In this document: piece by piece, positions 42,787 to 51,871 of the stretch | Layout: every line of letters begins with the position of its first letter | How positions within the stretch are numbered: position 1 is the first letter of the stretch | Source: Streptomyces sp. JHA26 | GTDB lineage: Bacteria; Actinomycetota; Actinomycetes; Streptomycetales; Streptomycetaceae | Direction of reading: 5' to 3' | DNA: 64,000 bases | Assembly (NCBI RefSeq): GCF_002005565.1 | Contig: NZ_BDJC01000032.1 | Location: 1 to 64,000 of the forward strand | The notes under the pieces: model-generated | Told to the model about the DNA's origin: nothing | What the model saw: only the letters and a program-made list of their open reading frames with translations | Databases searched by the model: none | Position numbers and translations under genes: made by a program

Positions 42787-44136
42787 ATGACCGAAGTGCT
42801 CCTGCTGCTGGTGGCGATCCTGCTCTCGCTCGCGTGCGGCGCGTTCGTCGCGGCCGAGTTCTCGCTGACCACCGTCGAGCGCGGTGAGCTGGAGCGGGCC
42901 GCCGCGCGCGGCGAGCGGGGCGCGGCGAGCGCGTTGAAGGGTGTACGGAACCTGACGTTCCAGCTGTCCGGGGCGCAGCTCGGCATCACGGTCACCAACC
43001 TGGTGGTCGGCATGCTCGCCGAGCCGTCGGTCGCGGCGCTCCTCGCGGGTCCGCTGGAGGACGCCGGGGTGTCCCGTTCGACGGCCTCGTCGCTGGCACT
43101 GGTGCTGGGCACGGCCCTGTCCACGGTCTTCCTGATGATCGTCGGCGAGCTGGTGCCGAAGAACTGGGCGATCTCCTCGCCGCTGGCCGTCGCCAAGCGG
43201 GTGGGCGGTCCGCAGCGCTGGTTCAGCACGGCCTTCCGGCCCTTCATCACCCATCTGAACAACTCGGCCAACCGCGTCGTGCGCCGCCTCGGCGTGGAGC
43301 CGGCGGAGGAGCTCGCGTCCGCACGCGGGCCGCAGGAGCTGGCGGCGCTCGCCCGGCACTCCGCCAAGGAGGGCGCGCTGGAGCCCGACACCGCCGAACT
43401 GTTCGTGCGCACGCTGAACCTCGCCGACCTGACGGCGGAGAACGTGATGACCCCGCGCGTCCAGGTCGTCGCCCTGGACTGGCGGGCGACCTGCGAGGAC
43501 GTGGCCAACGCGACGCGGGCGACCGGGCTTTCCCGGTTCCCGGTCTACCGGGACACCCTCGACGCGGTGGTGGGGACGGCCCACGTGAAGGACGTGCTGG
43601 CGGTGCCCGCCGAACGCCGGCCGCGGGTGCCGGTCGCCGAGCTGATGCGCGAGCCGCTGCTCGTCCCGGAGACGCTGACCGTGGACCGGCTCCTGGACCG
43701 GCTCTCCGGGCGTCGCACGATGGCCGTCGTCATCGACGAGTACGGCGGGACGGCGGGGGTGGCCACGCTGGAGGACATCGTCGAGGAGGTCGTCGGCGAG
43801 GTGCGCGACGAGCACGACCCGCACGAGATCCCCGAGCTGGACCCGGCCGGCACCGACGAGCGGGGCCGCGCGCTGTACCGGGCCGACGGCTCGGCCCGGG
43901 TGGACCGGCTCGCCCGCGTCGGCCTGCGCGTGCCGGAGGGCCCCTACGAGACGGTCGCCGGGCTGGTCGCGGCCCGGCTGGGCCGCATCCCCGCGGTCGG
44001 CGACACCGTCGACATCGGGGGCTGGCGGCTGGACGTGGTGGACGCGACGGGGCGCCGGGCCGCCAGGGTGCTGCTGTGCGCGCCGCTCGACGACGGCCCG
44101 ACGGACGCCGACGAGGACGGGGAGGCCGGACGGTGA
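42787..44136 (+). CDS. CNNM/HlyC-type membrane protein with CBS pair and CorC domain
   Basis: 449-residue 'hemolysin' family protein of the CNNM/CorC class linked to magnesium or cobalt transport. The N-terminal DUF21 membrane domain spans about residues 1-190 with four hydrophobic segments (LVAILLSLACGAFVAAEFSLTT, GIVGELVPKNWAIS-like LMIVGELVPKNWA). Two CBS motifs follow (MTPRVQVVALDW, VIDEYGGTAGVATLEDIVEEVVGE), then the CorC_HlyC C-terminal domain (VDRLARVGLRVPEGPYETVAGL). It overlaps the next CNNM gene by 4 bases. The pair is probably a heteromeric unit. Confidence 0.9.
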   Translation: MTEVLLLLVAILLSLACGAFVAAEFSLTTVERGELERAAARGERGAASALKGVRNLTFQLSGAQLGITVTNLVVGMLAEPSVAALLAGPLEDAGVSRSTASSLALVLGTALSTVFLMIVGELVPKNWAISSPLAVAKRVGGPQRWFSTAFRPFITHLNNSANRVVRRLGVEPAEELASARGPQELAALARHSAKEGALEPDTAELFVRTLNLADLTAENVMTPRVQVVALDWRATCEDVANATRATGLSRFPVYRDTLDAVVGTAHVKDVLAVPAERRPRVPVAELMREPLLVPETLTVDRLLDRLSGRRTMAVVIDEYGGTAGVATLEDIVEEVVGEVRDEHDPHEIPELDPAGTDERGRALYRADGSARVDRLARVGLRVPEGPYETVAGLVAARLGRIPAVGDTVDIGGWRLDVVDATGRRAARVLLCAPLDDGPTDADEDGEAGR

Positions 44137-45155
44137 CCGCCGTACAGCTGCTGATCGGTCTGGCGACGCTCGTCGTCAACGCGTTCTTCGTGGGCGCGGA
44201 GTTCGCGCTGATCTCCGTGCGCCGCAGCCAGGTGGAGCAGTACGTCGAGGAAGGGGCGGAGGGCGACCGGCGGGCGAGGAGCGTGCTGTGGGGTCTGGAG
44301 CACGTGTCCGCGCTGCTGGCGGCGGCCCAGCTCGGCATCACGCTGTGCACCCTGGTCCTCGGCATCGTCGCGGAACCGGCGATCGCGCACCTGCTGGAGC
44401 CGGTGTTCCACGCGGTGGGCGTGCCGTCGGGGGCGGGGCACGCGGTGTCCTTCGTGATCGCGCTGGTGCTGGCGACGTACCTGCACATGCTGCTCGGCGA
44501 GATGGTCCCGAAGAACATCGCGCTGGCCGAGCCGGTGCGCAGCGCGCTGCTGCTCGGGCCGCCGCTGGTGGGGCTGTCCCGCGCGCTGCGGCCGGTGATC
44601 TTCACGGTGAACGCCTTGGCGAACACGCTGCTCAAGCTGCTCAGGGTGGAGGCGAAGAGCGAGGTCTCGGCGACCTTCACGGACCGGGAGCTGGCCGAGA
44701 TCGTCAAGGACGCCAGCGAGGCCGGGTTGATCGACGACCGCGCCCAGGAGCGCCTGCACGACGCCCTGGAACTGGGCCGCCGGCCGGTGCGGGACGTGGT
44801 GCTGCCGCTGGAACGCGTCGTGCACGCGCGCGTGGGCATCACGCCGGAGCAGTTGGAACGGCTGTCGGCCGCGTCCGGGTTCTCCCGCTTCCCGGTGGTG
44901 GACGACGGGCGGCGGATCGTCGGCTACCTGCACGTCAAGGACGCCCTGGACGCCTCCCCCCGCACCGCGCCGTTCCGGCTGCGGGACATGCGGCCCATCG
45001 CCCGGGTGCGGGAGGGCACGCCGCTGGACGACGTGCTCACGGCGATGCGCGGCAGCCGTACGCACCTGGCGGCGGTCCTGGGCTCCGACGGGCGGCTGGC
45101 GGGACTGGTGACCATGGAGGACGTGCTGCGGGAACTGTTCGGCCGACGGACCTGA
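44133..45155 (+). CDS. second CNNM-type membrane protein lacking the CorC domain
   Basis: 340-residue paralogue of the preceding protein. The DUF21 domain (VVNAFFVGAEFALISVRRSQ, LHMLLGEMVPKNIALAEP) is followed by a CBS pair (FSRFPVVDDGRRIVGYLHVKDAL, DGRLAGLVTMEDVLRELFG), and the protein stops right after the second CBS, without the CorC_HlyC domain. GTG 44133 overlaps the upstream stop (GTGA), so the two are made together. Likely cation transport or export; direction and ion are unproven. Confidence 0.9.
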   Translation: MTAVQLLIGLATLVVNAFFVGAEFALISVRRSQVEQYVEEGAEGDRRARSVLWGLEHVSALLAAAQLGITLCTLVLGIVAEPAIAHLLEPVFHAVGVPSGAGHAVSFVIALVLATYLHMLLGEMVPKNIALAEPVRSALLLGPPLVGLSRALRPVIFTVNALANTLLKLLRVEAKSEVSATFTDRELAEIVKDASEAGLIDDRAQERLHDALELGRRPVRDVVLPLERVVHARVGITPEQLERLSAASGFSRFPVVDDGRRIVGYLHVKDALDASPRTAPFRLRDMRPIARVREGTPLDDVLTAMRGSRTHLAAVLGSDGRLAGLVTMEDVLRELFGRRT

Positions 45156-45219
45156 ACCGGCGTCCCGGCCCAGGGCGACCGACCGGCGGGTATGGAGTCG
45201 GGTTACCATCTTCGTCGCC

Positions 45220-45999
45220 ATGCAGACGAACCCCACCCACACCAGCCTCGTCGCCGTCGGCGACTCCTTCACCGAGGGCATGTCCGACCTGCTGCCCGAC
45301 GGTTCCTACCGGGGCTGGGCCGACGTCCTCGCGGCGCGGATGGCCGCCCGCACCCCCGGTTTCCGGTACGCCAACCTCGCCGTGCGCGGGAAGCTGATCG
45401 GACAGATCGTCGACGAGCAGGTGGACGTCGCGGCGGCCATGGGGGCCGACGTGATCACGCTGGTCGGCGGGCTCAACGACACCCTGCGGCCCAAGTGCGA
45501 CATGGCCCGGGTGCGGGACCTGCTCACGCAGGCCGTGGAGCGGCTGGCGCCGAACTGCGAGCAGCTCGTGCTGATGCGCAGCCCCGGGCGCCAGGGTCCC
45601 GTGCTGGACCGGTTCCGGCCGCGCATGGAGGCGCTGTTCGCGATCATCGACGACCTCGCCGGGCAGCACGGTGCCGTGGTCGTGGACCTGTACGGCGCCC
45701 GGTCGCTGGCCGACCCGCGCCTGTGGGACGTGGACCGGCTGCACCTGACCGCCGAGGGCCACCGCCGGGTGGCGGAGGCCGTGTGGCAGACGCTGGGCTA
45801 CGCACCCGAGGACCCCGACTGGCACGCGCCGGTCCCGGCGACGCCGCCGCCGGGCTGGCTCACGCGCCGCACCGAGGACGTGCGGTTCGCCCGGCAGCAC
45901 CTGCTGCCCTGGATAGGCCGCAGGCTGACGGGCCGCTCGTCCGGCGACGGCCTGCCGCCCAAGCGCCCGGAGCTGCTGCCGTACGGGGATCCGGCGTGA
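45220..45999 (+). CDS. SGNH/GDSL hydrolase
   Basis: 259-residue SGNH-fold esterase. Block I is LVAVGDSFTEGMSD (nucleophile Ser at about residue 11), block III is LVGGLNDTLRP (Asn/oxyanion) and block V is DVDRLHLTAEGHRRVAE with the Asp-X-X-His pair. There is no signal peptide, so it is probably cytoplasmic. Substrate unknown. TACCAT ten bases before ATG 45220 may be the -10, giving a very short leader. Confidence 0.9.
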   Translation: MQTNPTHTSLVAVGDSFTEGMSDLLPDGSYRGWADVLAARMAARTPGFRYANLAVRGKLIGQIVDEQVDVAAAMGADVITLVGGLNDTLRPKCDMARVRDLLTQAVERLAPNCEQLVLMRSPGRQGPVLDRFRPRMEALFAIIDDLAGQHGAVVVDLYGARSLADPRLWDVDRLHLTAEGHRRVAEAVWQTLGYAPEDPDWHAPVPATPPPGWLTRRTEDVRFARQHLLPWIGRRLTGRSSGDGLPPKRPELLPYGDPA

Positions 46000-46073
46000 T
46001 CGTCCCCGGGTCCGGGCGGCGTTCGTAGCTTCCGACGAACAACCCCGCGGCGCCGACCTGCACGAATCGCCAG

Positions 46074-46090
46074 TAGAATCGGTCCACGTG
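46074..46090 (+). promoter_or_regulatory. purB -10 element and short leader
   Basis: TAGAAT at 46074-46079 is a good Streptomyces -10 and ends eight bases before GTG 46088, so the mRNA is leaderless or has a one- to two-base leader. A short inverted repeat, GTTCGT-N8-ACGAAC (46021-46040), lies upstream. Confidence 0.5.
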
Positions 46091-47530
46091 ACTTCCGCTC
46101 CCGCCAAGCCCCGCATCCCGAACGTCCTCGCCGGACGCTACGCCTCCGCCGAGCTCGCCACGCTCTGGTCGCCCGAGCAGAAGGTGAGGCTCGAGCGGCA
46201 GCTCTGGCTCGCCGTGCTGCGCGCCCAGAAGGACCTGGGCATCGAGGTGCCCGACGCCGCGATCGCCGACTACGAGCGCGTCCTGGACCAGGTCGACCTG
46301 GCCTCCATCGCCGAGCGCGAGAAGGTCACGCGGCACGACGTGAAGGCGCGGATCGAGGAGTTCAACGACCTCGCCGGGCACGAGCACGTGCACAAGGGCA
46401 TGACCTCCCGCGACCTGACGGAGAACGTCGAGCAGCTGCAGATCCGGCTGTCGCTGGAGCTGGTCCGCGACCGCTCCGTGGCCGTCCTGGCCCGCCTCGG
46501 CAAGCTGGCCGGCGAGTACGGCGAGCTGGTCATGGCCGGCCGCTCGCACAACGTGGCCGCGCAGGCCACGACGCTGGGCAAGCGGTTCGCCACCGCCGCC
46601 GACGAGCTGCTCGTGGCGTACGGCCGGGTGGAGGAACTGCTCGGCCGCTACCCGTTGCGCGGCATCAAGGGTCCGGTCGGCACCGCCCAGGACATGCTGG
46701 ACCTGCTCGGCGGGGACGCCGGCAAGCTCGCGGAGCTGGAGCGGCGGATCGCCGGGCACCTCGGCTTCTCGCAGGCCTTCACCTCGGTCGGCCAGGTCTA
46801 CCCGCGCTCCCTGGACTACGAGGTCGTCACCGCGCTGGTGCAGCTGGCGGCGGCGCCGTCCTCGCTGGCGAAGACCATCCGGCTGATGGCCGGGCACGAG
46901 CTGGTCACCGAGGGCTTCAAGCCCGGCCAGGTCGGCTCCTCGGCGATGCCGCACAAGATGAACACCCGCTCCTGCGAGCGCGTCAACGGCCTGATGGTGG
47001 TCCTGCGCGGCTACGCGTCGATGACCGGCGAGCTGGCGGGCGACCAGTGGAACGAGGGCGACGTGTCCTGCTCGGTGGTGCGCCGGGTCGCGCTGCCGGA
47101 CGCGTTCTTCGCCCTGGACGGCCTGCTGGAGACCTTCCTGACCGTGCTCGACGAGTTCGGCGCCTTCCCCGCCGTCGTGGCCCGCGAGCTCGACCGCTAC
47201 CTGCCGTTCCTCGCCACCACCAAGGTGCTGATGGGCGCGGTGCGGGCCGGGGTCGGCCGCGAGGTCGCGCACGAGGCGATCAAGGAGAACGCCGTCGCCT
47301 CCGCGCTGGCGATGCGCGAGCAGGGCGCCGAGCGCAACGAGCTCCTCGACAAGCTGGCCGCCGACGAGCGCATCCCGCTGGACCGTGCCGGGCTCGACGC
47401 GCTGATGGCCGACAAGCTGTCCTTCACCGGCGCCGCGGCCGACCAGGTCGGCGTCGTCGTCGGCCGGATCGAGGAGATCGTCAAGCAGTACCCGGCCGCC
47501 GCGGGCTACACCCCCGGAGCGATCCTCTGA
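46088..47530 (+). CDS. purB: adenylosuccinate lyase
   Basis: 480-residue lyase of the fumarase/aspartase superfamily. It acts twice in purine synthesis, on SAICAR and on adenylosuccinate, releasing fumarate. The signature loop GSSAMPHKMNTRSCERV with its catalytic Ser lies near residue 280, HVHKGMTSRDLTENVEQ carries the conserved TSRD region and AGRSHNVAAQATTLGKR the base His. Its GTG start is nearly leaderless. The stop overlaps the CTG of the downstream mug gene. Confidence 0.96.
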   Translation: MTSAPAKPRIPNVLAGRYASAELATLWSPEQKVRLERQLWLAVLRAQKDLGIEVPDAAIADYERVLDQVDLASIAEREKVTRHDVKARIEEFNDLAGHEHVHKGMTSRDLTENVEQLQIRLSLELVRDRSVAVLARLGKLAGEYGELVMAGRSHNVAAQATTLGKRFATAADELLVAYGRVEELLGRYPLRGIKGPVGTAQDMLDLLGGDAGKLAELERRIAGHLGFSQAFTSVGQVYPRSLDYEVVTALVQLAAAPSSLAKTIRLMAGHELVTEGFKPGQVGSSAMPHKMNTRSCERVNGLMVVLRGYASMTGELAGDQWNEGDVSCSVVRRVALPDAFFALDGLLETFLTVLDEFGAFPAVVARELDRYLPFLATTKVLMGAVRAGVGREVAHEAIKENAVASALAMREQGAERNELLDKLAADERIPLDRAGLDALMADKLSFTGAAADQVGVVVGRIEEIVKQYPAAAGYTPGAIL

Positions 47531-48078
47531 CCCGCTTCACCCGGGCCGAGCTGGAGGCCGCCCGCGACCGTCTCGTACCGGACGTCGTCGCGGACGGTCT
47601 CCGCGTGCTGTTCTGCGGCATCAACCCCGGCCTGCTGTCGGCGGCGACGGGGCACCACTTCGCCCGCCCGGGCAACCGGTTCTGGCCGGTGCTGCACCTG
47701 TCCGGCTTCACACCGCGGCAGCTGAAGCCGTCGGAGCAGCAGGAGCTGCTGTCGTACGGCCTCGGCATCACCAACGTGGTGGCCCGGGCGAGCGCGCGGG
47801 CGGACGAGCTGGGTGCCGAGGAGTACCGGGAGGGCGGCCGGCTGCTGGCGCTCAAGGTGGAGCGGCTGCGGCCCCGTTGGCTGGCCGTCGTCGGTGTCAC
47901 CGCGTACCGGGCGGCGTTCGACGACCGCAAGGCCCGGGTGGGGCCGCAGGAACGCACGATCGGGGGCACCCGGGTGTGGGTGCTGCCCAATCCCAGCGGT
48001 CTCAACGCGCACTGGACGGCCGCGACGATGGCGGAGGAGTTCGCCCGGCTGCGGGCCGCGGCGGACGCGGAGGCGTAG
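47527..48078 (+). CDS. mug: G:T/U mismatch-specific DNA glycosylase, apparent CTG start
   Basis: 183-residue uracil-DNA-glycosylase superfamily protein of the Mug/TDG class, excising U or T from G mispairs. The active-site motif is VLFCGINPGLLSA with the catalytic Asn, and LPNPSGLNAHW is motif 2. No ATG, GTG or TTG lies near the conserved N-terminus (TRFTRAELEAARDR). The likely start is CTG 47527, which overlaps the purB stop (CTGA) and has GGAG seven bases upstream. Coupling to purB could help such a weak start. The only alternatives are much longer or would cut the fold. Confidence 0.85.
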   Translation: MTRFTRAELEAARDRLVPDVVADGLRVLFCGINPGLLSAATGHHFARPGNRFWPVLHLSGFTPRQLKPSEQQELLSYGLGITNVVARASARADELGAEEYREGGRLLALKVERLRPRWLAVVGVTAYRAAFDDRKARVGPQERTIGGTRVWVLPNPSGLNAHWTAATMAEEFARLRAAADAEA

Positions 48079-48130
48079 CCGGCCGGTCGCGGTCCGGTGG
48101 GCCGGCCGGTCACGGTCCGGTGGGCCGGCC
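48078..48130. repeat. 23-bp tandem repeat after mug
   Basis: GCCGGCCGGTCGCGGTCCGGTGG is followed at once by a copy with one change (GTCACGG for GTCGCGG) and by the first seven bases of a third copy. The array begins at the last base of the mug stop codon and lies in the convergent gap before the ABC permease. Confidence 0.75.
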
Positions 48131-48168
48131 GCCACCGACCGCGGGCGGAGCGGCGGCCGGCCCCCGGG

Positions 48169-48897
48169 TCAGGCGTCCCGGCGGCGCAGCCGCCAGGTTC
48201 CGGCGAGGAGGGCGGCCGCCGTCCACAGCGCGGTCACGGCGAGTCCCGTCCACGGCCCCGGGGTGCCGTCGTACCTCTGGTGGAGGACCACTTGGCCGGC
48301 CCTGTCCGGCAGGAATTCGACGGCGCCGCCGGCCGCGTCCCCGATGACGAAGGAGACGACGAGGATGAACGGGATCAGGACGGACAGGGTCACCACGCCG
48401 CTGCGGAACAGCGCGGTGAGACCGGCCGCGAACAGCGCCATCAGCGTGAAGTAGAGCCCGCAGCCCACGACGCCCCGCACCTGCTCGCCCACGGTGAGGC
48501 CGTCCGCGGCCCCGCCGAGGCCCGCGCGGGCCGCGAGCAGGGCGGCGAGGGCGGAGAGCAGTCCCACCGCGAACGTCGGTACGGCGACGGCGGCCAGCTT
48601 CGCCGCGAACCACCGTCCACGCCGGGGAACGGCGGCCAGGGAGACCCGGATCCCGTTCCCCTGGTACTCGGACGACACGGCCACGGCGCCGAACGCGATG
48701 GCGGCGATCTGACCGGGCACGGCCCCGGAGAGGGCCGTGAACAGCGGGTCGAAGTCCGGGTCCGAGGTGTCGGAGACCCCGGCCAGCGCGGAGAAGGCCG
48801 CGGTGACGGCGAACACGGCCGCCAGCGTGCCGCACAGCGAGCGCAGGGTGAGGACCTTGAGCGCCTCGGAGCGGAGCACGGGTGTGAAGAACGGCAT
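48169..48897 (-). CDS. ABC transporter permease
   Basis: 242-residue membrane protein with about six hydrophobic segments, of the ABC-2-like permease type found beside DrrA/CcmA-like ATPases. It starts PFFTPVLRSEALKVLTLRS, typical of these permeases, then SGAVPGQIAAIAFGAVAVSSEYQGNGIRVSLAAVPRR (EYQXGXIRXTLA-type motif in the cytoplasmic loop). ATG 48897 follows AGGAGG, two bases after the ATPase stop. The exported substrate is unknown; lipid, peptide or drug are options. Confidence 0.87.
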   Translation of the reverse strand: MPFFTPVLRSEALKVLTLRSLCGTLAAVFAVTAAFSALAGVSDTSDPDFDPLFTALSGAVPGQIAAIAFGAVAVSSEYQGNGIRVSLAAVPRRGRWFAAKLAAVAVPTFAVGLLSALAALLAARAGLGGAADGLTVGEQVRGVVGCGLYFTLMALFAAGLTALFRSGVVTLSVLIPFILVVSFVIGDAAGGAVEFLPDRAGQVVLHQRYDGTPGPWTGLAVTALWTAAALLAGTWRLRRRDA

Positions 48898-48899
48898 GG

Positions 48900-49829
48900 T
48901 CAGGCCTCCTGTGACGGCGCGGGCTGCGCGGTGAACTCGGTCTCGGCGGCGGTCAGGTCCAGGTAGGCCTGCTCCAGGGTGCCCTCGTCCGGGGCCAGTT
49001 CGAGGATCGGGACGCCCGCCTCGGACACGGCACGGCCGATGTCCTCCACGCGCGCGTGGTCCACGGTCCAGCGGCCGTCGTCGTGCTCCACCGCGTCGTG
49101 GCCGTGCCGGGCGAGGACGGTCCTCAGGGCGGAGGGGTCCGAGGTGCGGATGCGCACGCGCGGGCGCACACGCGCGTCGATGAACTCCCGCATCGGGGTG
49201 TCGGCCAGCAGGCGGCCCCGGCCGAGGACCACCAGGTGGTCGGCGAAGGACGCGGTCTCGTTCATCAGGTGGCTGGAGACCAGGACCGTACGGCCCTCGG
49301 CCGCGAGCCGGCGCAGCAGCTGCCGGATCCAGATGATGCCTTCGGGGTCCAGCCCGTTGGAGGGCTCGTCCAGCATCACCACCCCGGGGTCGCCCAGCAG
49401 CGCGGCGGCGATGCCCAGCCGCTGGCGCATGCCCAGGGAGTACGTCCTCACCCGGCGGCGGGCCACCGAGGCGATGCCCGTCTCCTCCATCACCTCGTCG
49501 ACCCGGCGCGCGGGGAGGCGGTTGCTCAGCGCGAGGACGCGCAGGTGGTCACGGGCGGTGCGCGAGCCGTGCGCGGCGTGCGCGTCGAGCAGGGCGCCGA
49601 CGTGCCGCAGCGGCTCGTCGAGCGTCGCGTAGGGGCGCCCGCCGACGGTCGCGGCCCCGGACGTGGGCCGGTCGAGGCCGAGCACCAGCCGCATGGTGGT
49701 GGACTTCCCGGCTCCGTTGGGGCCGAGGAATCCGGTGACGCGGCCGGGGTGCACGGTGAAGGTGAGGTCGTCGACGGCTCGCCGGGTGCCGTACTCCTTG
49801 GTGAGGTTCTGGACGTCGATGCTGGTCAT
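48900..49829 (-). CDS. ABC transporter ATP-binding protein
   Basis: 309-residue ATPase. Walker A is GPNGAGKSTTM (about residues 39-49), the signature is YSLGMRQRLGIAAALL, Walker B is VVMLDEPSNGLDPEG and the switch His is in VSSHLMNE. A C-terminal extension of about 90 residues is typical of antibiotic or lantibiotic-type exporters. ATG 49829 starts at MTSIDVQNLTKEYG; longer upstream frames lack a ribosome binding site. It pairs with the permease and is divergent from a NarL-type two-component system 107 bases away, which may regulate it. Confidence 0.93.
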   Translation of the reverse strand: MTSIDVQNLTKEYGTRRAVDDLTFTVHPGRVTGFLGPNGAGKSTTMRLVLGLDRPTSGAATVGGRPYATLDEPLRHVGALLDAHAAHGSRTARDHLRVLALSNRLPARRVDEVMEETGIASVARRRVRTYSLGMRQRLGIAAALLGDPGVVMLDEPSNGLDPEGIIWIRQLLRRLAAEGRTVLVSSHLMNETASFADHLVVLGRGRLLADTPMREFIDARVRPRVRIRTSDPSALRTVLARHGHDAVEHDDGRWTVDHARVEDIGRAVSEAGVPILELAPDEGTLEQAYLDLTAAETEFTAQPAPSQEA

Positions 49830-49936
49830 GGCAGCAGCGTGACGTCCGGTGAGGGGGCGGGTCCTCCCCCGCCGGTGGGCGGTGTCTCCCCCGTGCGGGG
49901 GATCGCGTGGTCGGTGGGCGCTGGGAGGATGGCGGC

Positions 49937-51094
49937 ATGGCACGGTTCTGGCGCCCGCTGCTCAGTGGGGCGACGTACACGCGACTGCTGCACCTGTGGA
50001 TACCGGTGGCGGCGTTCAGCGTGTGGATGTGGGTGGCGCCGGAGTCGCCGTGGGTGCCGGCGCTGGCGCTGGTCCCGGTCGGTCTGATCCCGGCCGTGCG
50101 GGTGGGCGAGGGCGTGCAGGCGCGGTTCATGCTGACGCCCGGGGAGACGGACCCGGGTTTCTCCGCGCGGCCGGCCACGAGCTGGCGGGACCGTCTGCGG
50201 ACCGTGCTGTGGCTGGAGGTGCGCGTGGCCCTGGGGGTCCTCGCGGGGTTCGCCACGGTCTGGCTTCCGATCCTGTCGTACACGGCCGCCGAGTGCGTCA
50301 CCGGTCCCGCGCCGGACGACGTGCCCCTGGTGGCGGGGGCGGGACCGCACTGGGCCTTCGCCCTGCTGGTCCCCGTCCCGCTGCTGCTCCTGTACGCGAC
50401 GGTGGTCGGCCTCGGCGAGCTGGCCACCTTCCTCGCGCGCAGACTGCTCGGCCCGTCCGCCGCCGAGCGTCTCGCGGCCCTGGAGGAGCGCACCGAGCAG
50501 CTCCTGGAGCGCACCCGCATCGCCCGCGAGCTGCACGACTCCATCGGCCACGCCCTGACCGTCGCCGTCCTGCAGGCCGGGGCCGCCCGCGCGGCGAACA
50601 GTCCGGAGTTCACCGATCGGGCCCTGTCCGCGATCGAGGAGACCGGCCGGGCGGCCCTGGAGGACCTGGAACGGGTGCTCGGCGTGCTGCGGGAGGCGGA
50701 TCGGCCGGTGAGCAGCCGGCCGACGCTCGTGGACGCCGACCGGCTGCTGGAGTCCGCCCGTGCCTCCGGGGCGAAGGTCGACGCCGAGCTGACGGGTCCT
50801 CTGGGGACCGTGCCGGGCCCCGTCTCGCGAGAGGGGTACCGCATCCTCCAGGAGGCGCTGACCAATGTGCTGCGGCACGCGGGGACGGTCCCCGTGCGGG
50901 TCCGGGTCCGGGTGGCGGACGGCGGTCTCGGTCTGGAGGTGCGCAATCCGCTGCCGGACGGGAAAGCGGAGCCGGGGCGCGGCAGCGGCCTGCGCGGCAT
51001 ACGCGAGCGGGCCGCGCTGCTGGGCGGGCGGGCGCACACGGGACCCGACGACGCCGGCGACTGGCAGGTCCGCGTCGAGCTGCCGTTGGGCTGA
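49937..51094 (+). CDS. NarL/DesK-type sensor histidine kinase
   Basis: 385-residue kinase. The N-terminal region has about four membrane segments (residues 15-165) without a large external domain. HisKA_3 has the phospho-His in RIARELHDSIGHALTVAVLQ at about residue 204, and HATPase has the N box LQEALTNVLRHAG and G box GRGSGLRGIRERAALLGG. It precedes a LuxR-type response regulator by 14 bases and is divergent from an ABC exporter; such sets often sense cell-envelope stress. ATG 49937 follows GGGAGGA. Confidence 0.92.
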   Translation: MARFWRPLLSGATYTRLLHLWIPVAAFSVWMWVAPESPWVPALALVPVGLIPAVRVGEGVQARFMLTPGETDPGFSARPATSWRDRLRTVLWLEVRVALGVLAGFATVWLPILSYTAAECVTGPAPDDVPLVAGAGPHWAFALLVPVPLLLLYATVVGLGELATFLARRLLGPSAAERLAALEERTEQLLERTRIARELHDSIGHALTVAVLQAGAARAANSPEFTDRALSAIEETGRAALEDLERVLGVLREADRPVSSRPTLVDADRLLESARASGAKVDAELTGPLGTVPGPVSREGYRILQEALTNVLRHAGTVPVRVRVRVADGGLGLEVRNPLPDGKAEPGRGSGLRGIRERAALLGGRAHTGPDDAGDWQVRVELPLG

Positions 51095-51108
51095 TCTACG
51101 CTGGGCGG

Positions 51109-51771
51109 GTGCCGGTCAGAGTACTCCTCGTCGACGACGAGCCCCTCGTACGCGCGGGTCTGCGCGCCGTGTTGGAGGCACAGCCCGACATCGAGGTGGC
51201 CGGGGAGGCGGCCGACGGGGCGGCGGTCATCCCGCTGGTGCGGCAACTGCGGCCGGACGTGGTCGCCATGGACGTCCGCATGCCGCTGCTGGACGGCATC
51301 GAGGCGACGCGCGCGCTGCTGCGGACGGTGCCCGAACCGCCCAGGATCCTCGTGGTGACGACCTTCGAGAACGACGAGTACGTGTACGAGGCGCTGCGCG
51401 CGGGCGCCGACGGGTTCCTGCTGAAGCGGGCCCGGCCGGCCGAGATCGTGCACGCGGTGCGGTTGATCGCCGAGGGCGATTCGCTGCTGTTCCCCGCGTC
51501 GGTGCGGCGGCTGGCCGCCGAGTACGGCGACGGGGGCGGGAACCGTGCGGCCCGTGCCGAGCTGGAGCGGGCGCGGCTGACCGAGCGGGAGGGCGAGGTG
51601 CTGCGGCTGATGGCGCGCGGGCTGTCGAACGCGGAGATCGCCGCCCGGCTGGTCGTCGGTACGGAGACGGTCAAGTCGCATGTGAGCGCGGTGCTGGCGA
51701 AGCTGGGGGCGCGCGACCGCACGCAGGCGGTGATCACGGCGTACGAGTCCGGGTTCGTGGCCCCGGGCTGA
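51109..51771 (+). CDS. NarL/LuxR-family response regulator
   Basis: 220-residue regulator. The receiver domain is LLVDDEPLVRAGLRAVLE with the Asp in VVAMDVRMPLLDGIE and Lys in FLLKRARP. The C-terminal LuxR HTH is LTEREGEVLRLMARGLSNAE through GTETVKSHVSAVLAKLG. It is the partner of the upstream kinase. GTG 51109 has no Shine-Dalgarno; TACGCT ends six bases upstream, so part of its expression may come from its own leaderless transcript. Confidence 0.92.
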   Translation: MPVRVLLVDDEPLVRAGLRAVLEAQPDIEVAGEAADGAAVIPLVRQLRPDVVAMDVRMPLLDGIEATRALLRTVPEPPRILVVTTFENDEYVYEALRAGADGFLLKRARPAEIVHAVRLIAEGDSLLFPASVRRLAAEYGDGGGNRAARAELERARLTEREGEVLRLMARGLSNAEIAARLVVGTETVKSHVSAVLAKLGARDRTQAVITAYESGFVAPG

Positions 51772-51871
51772 GGCACGTCCGCGGACCGGGGACGGGCGGA
51801 CCGGCGCTCGCCCGCGGGGAGCGGGCCGAGTACGATCCGGCGAACACGCGCTCGAGCTGGGAGGACGGACC

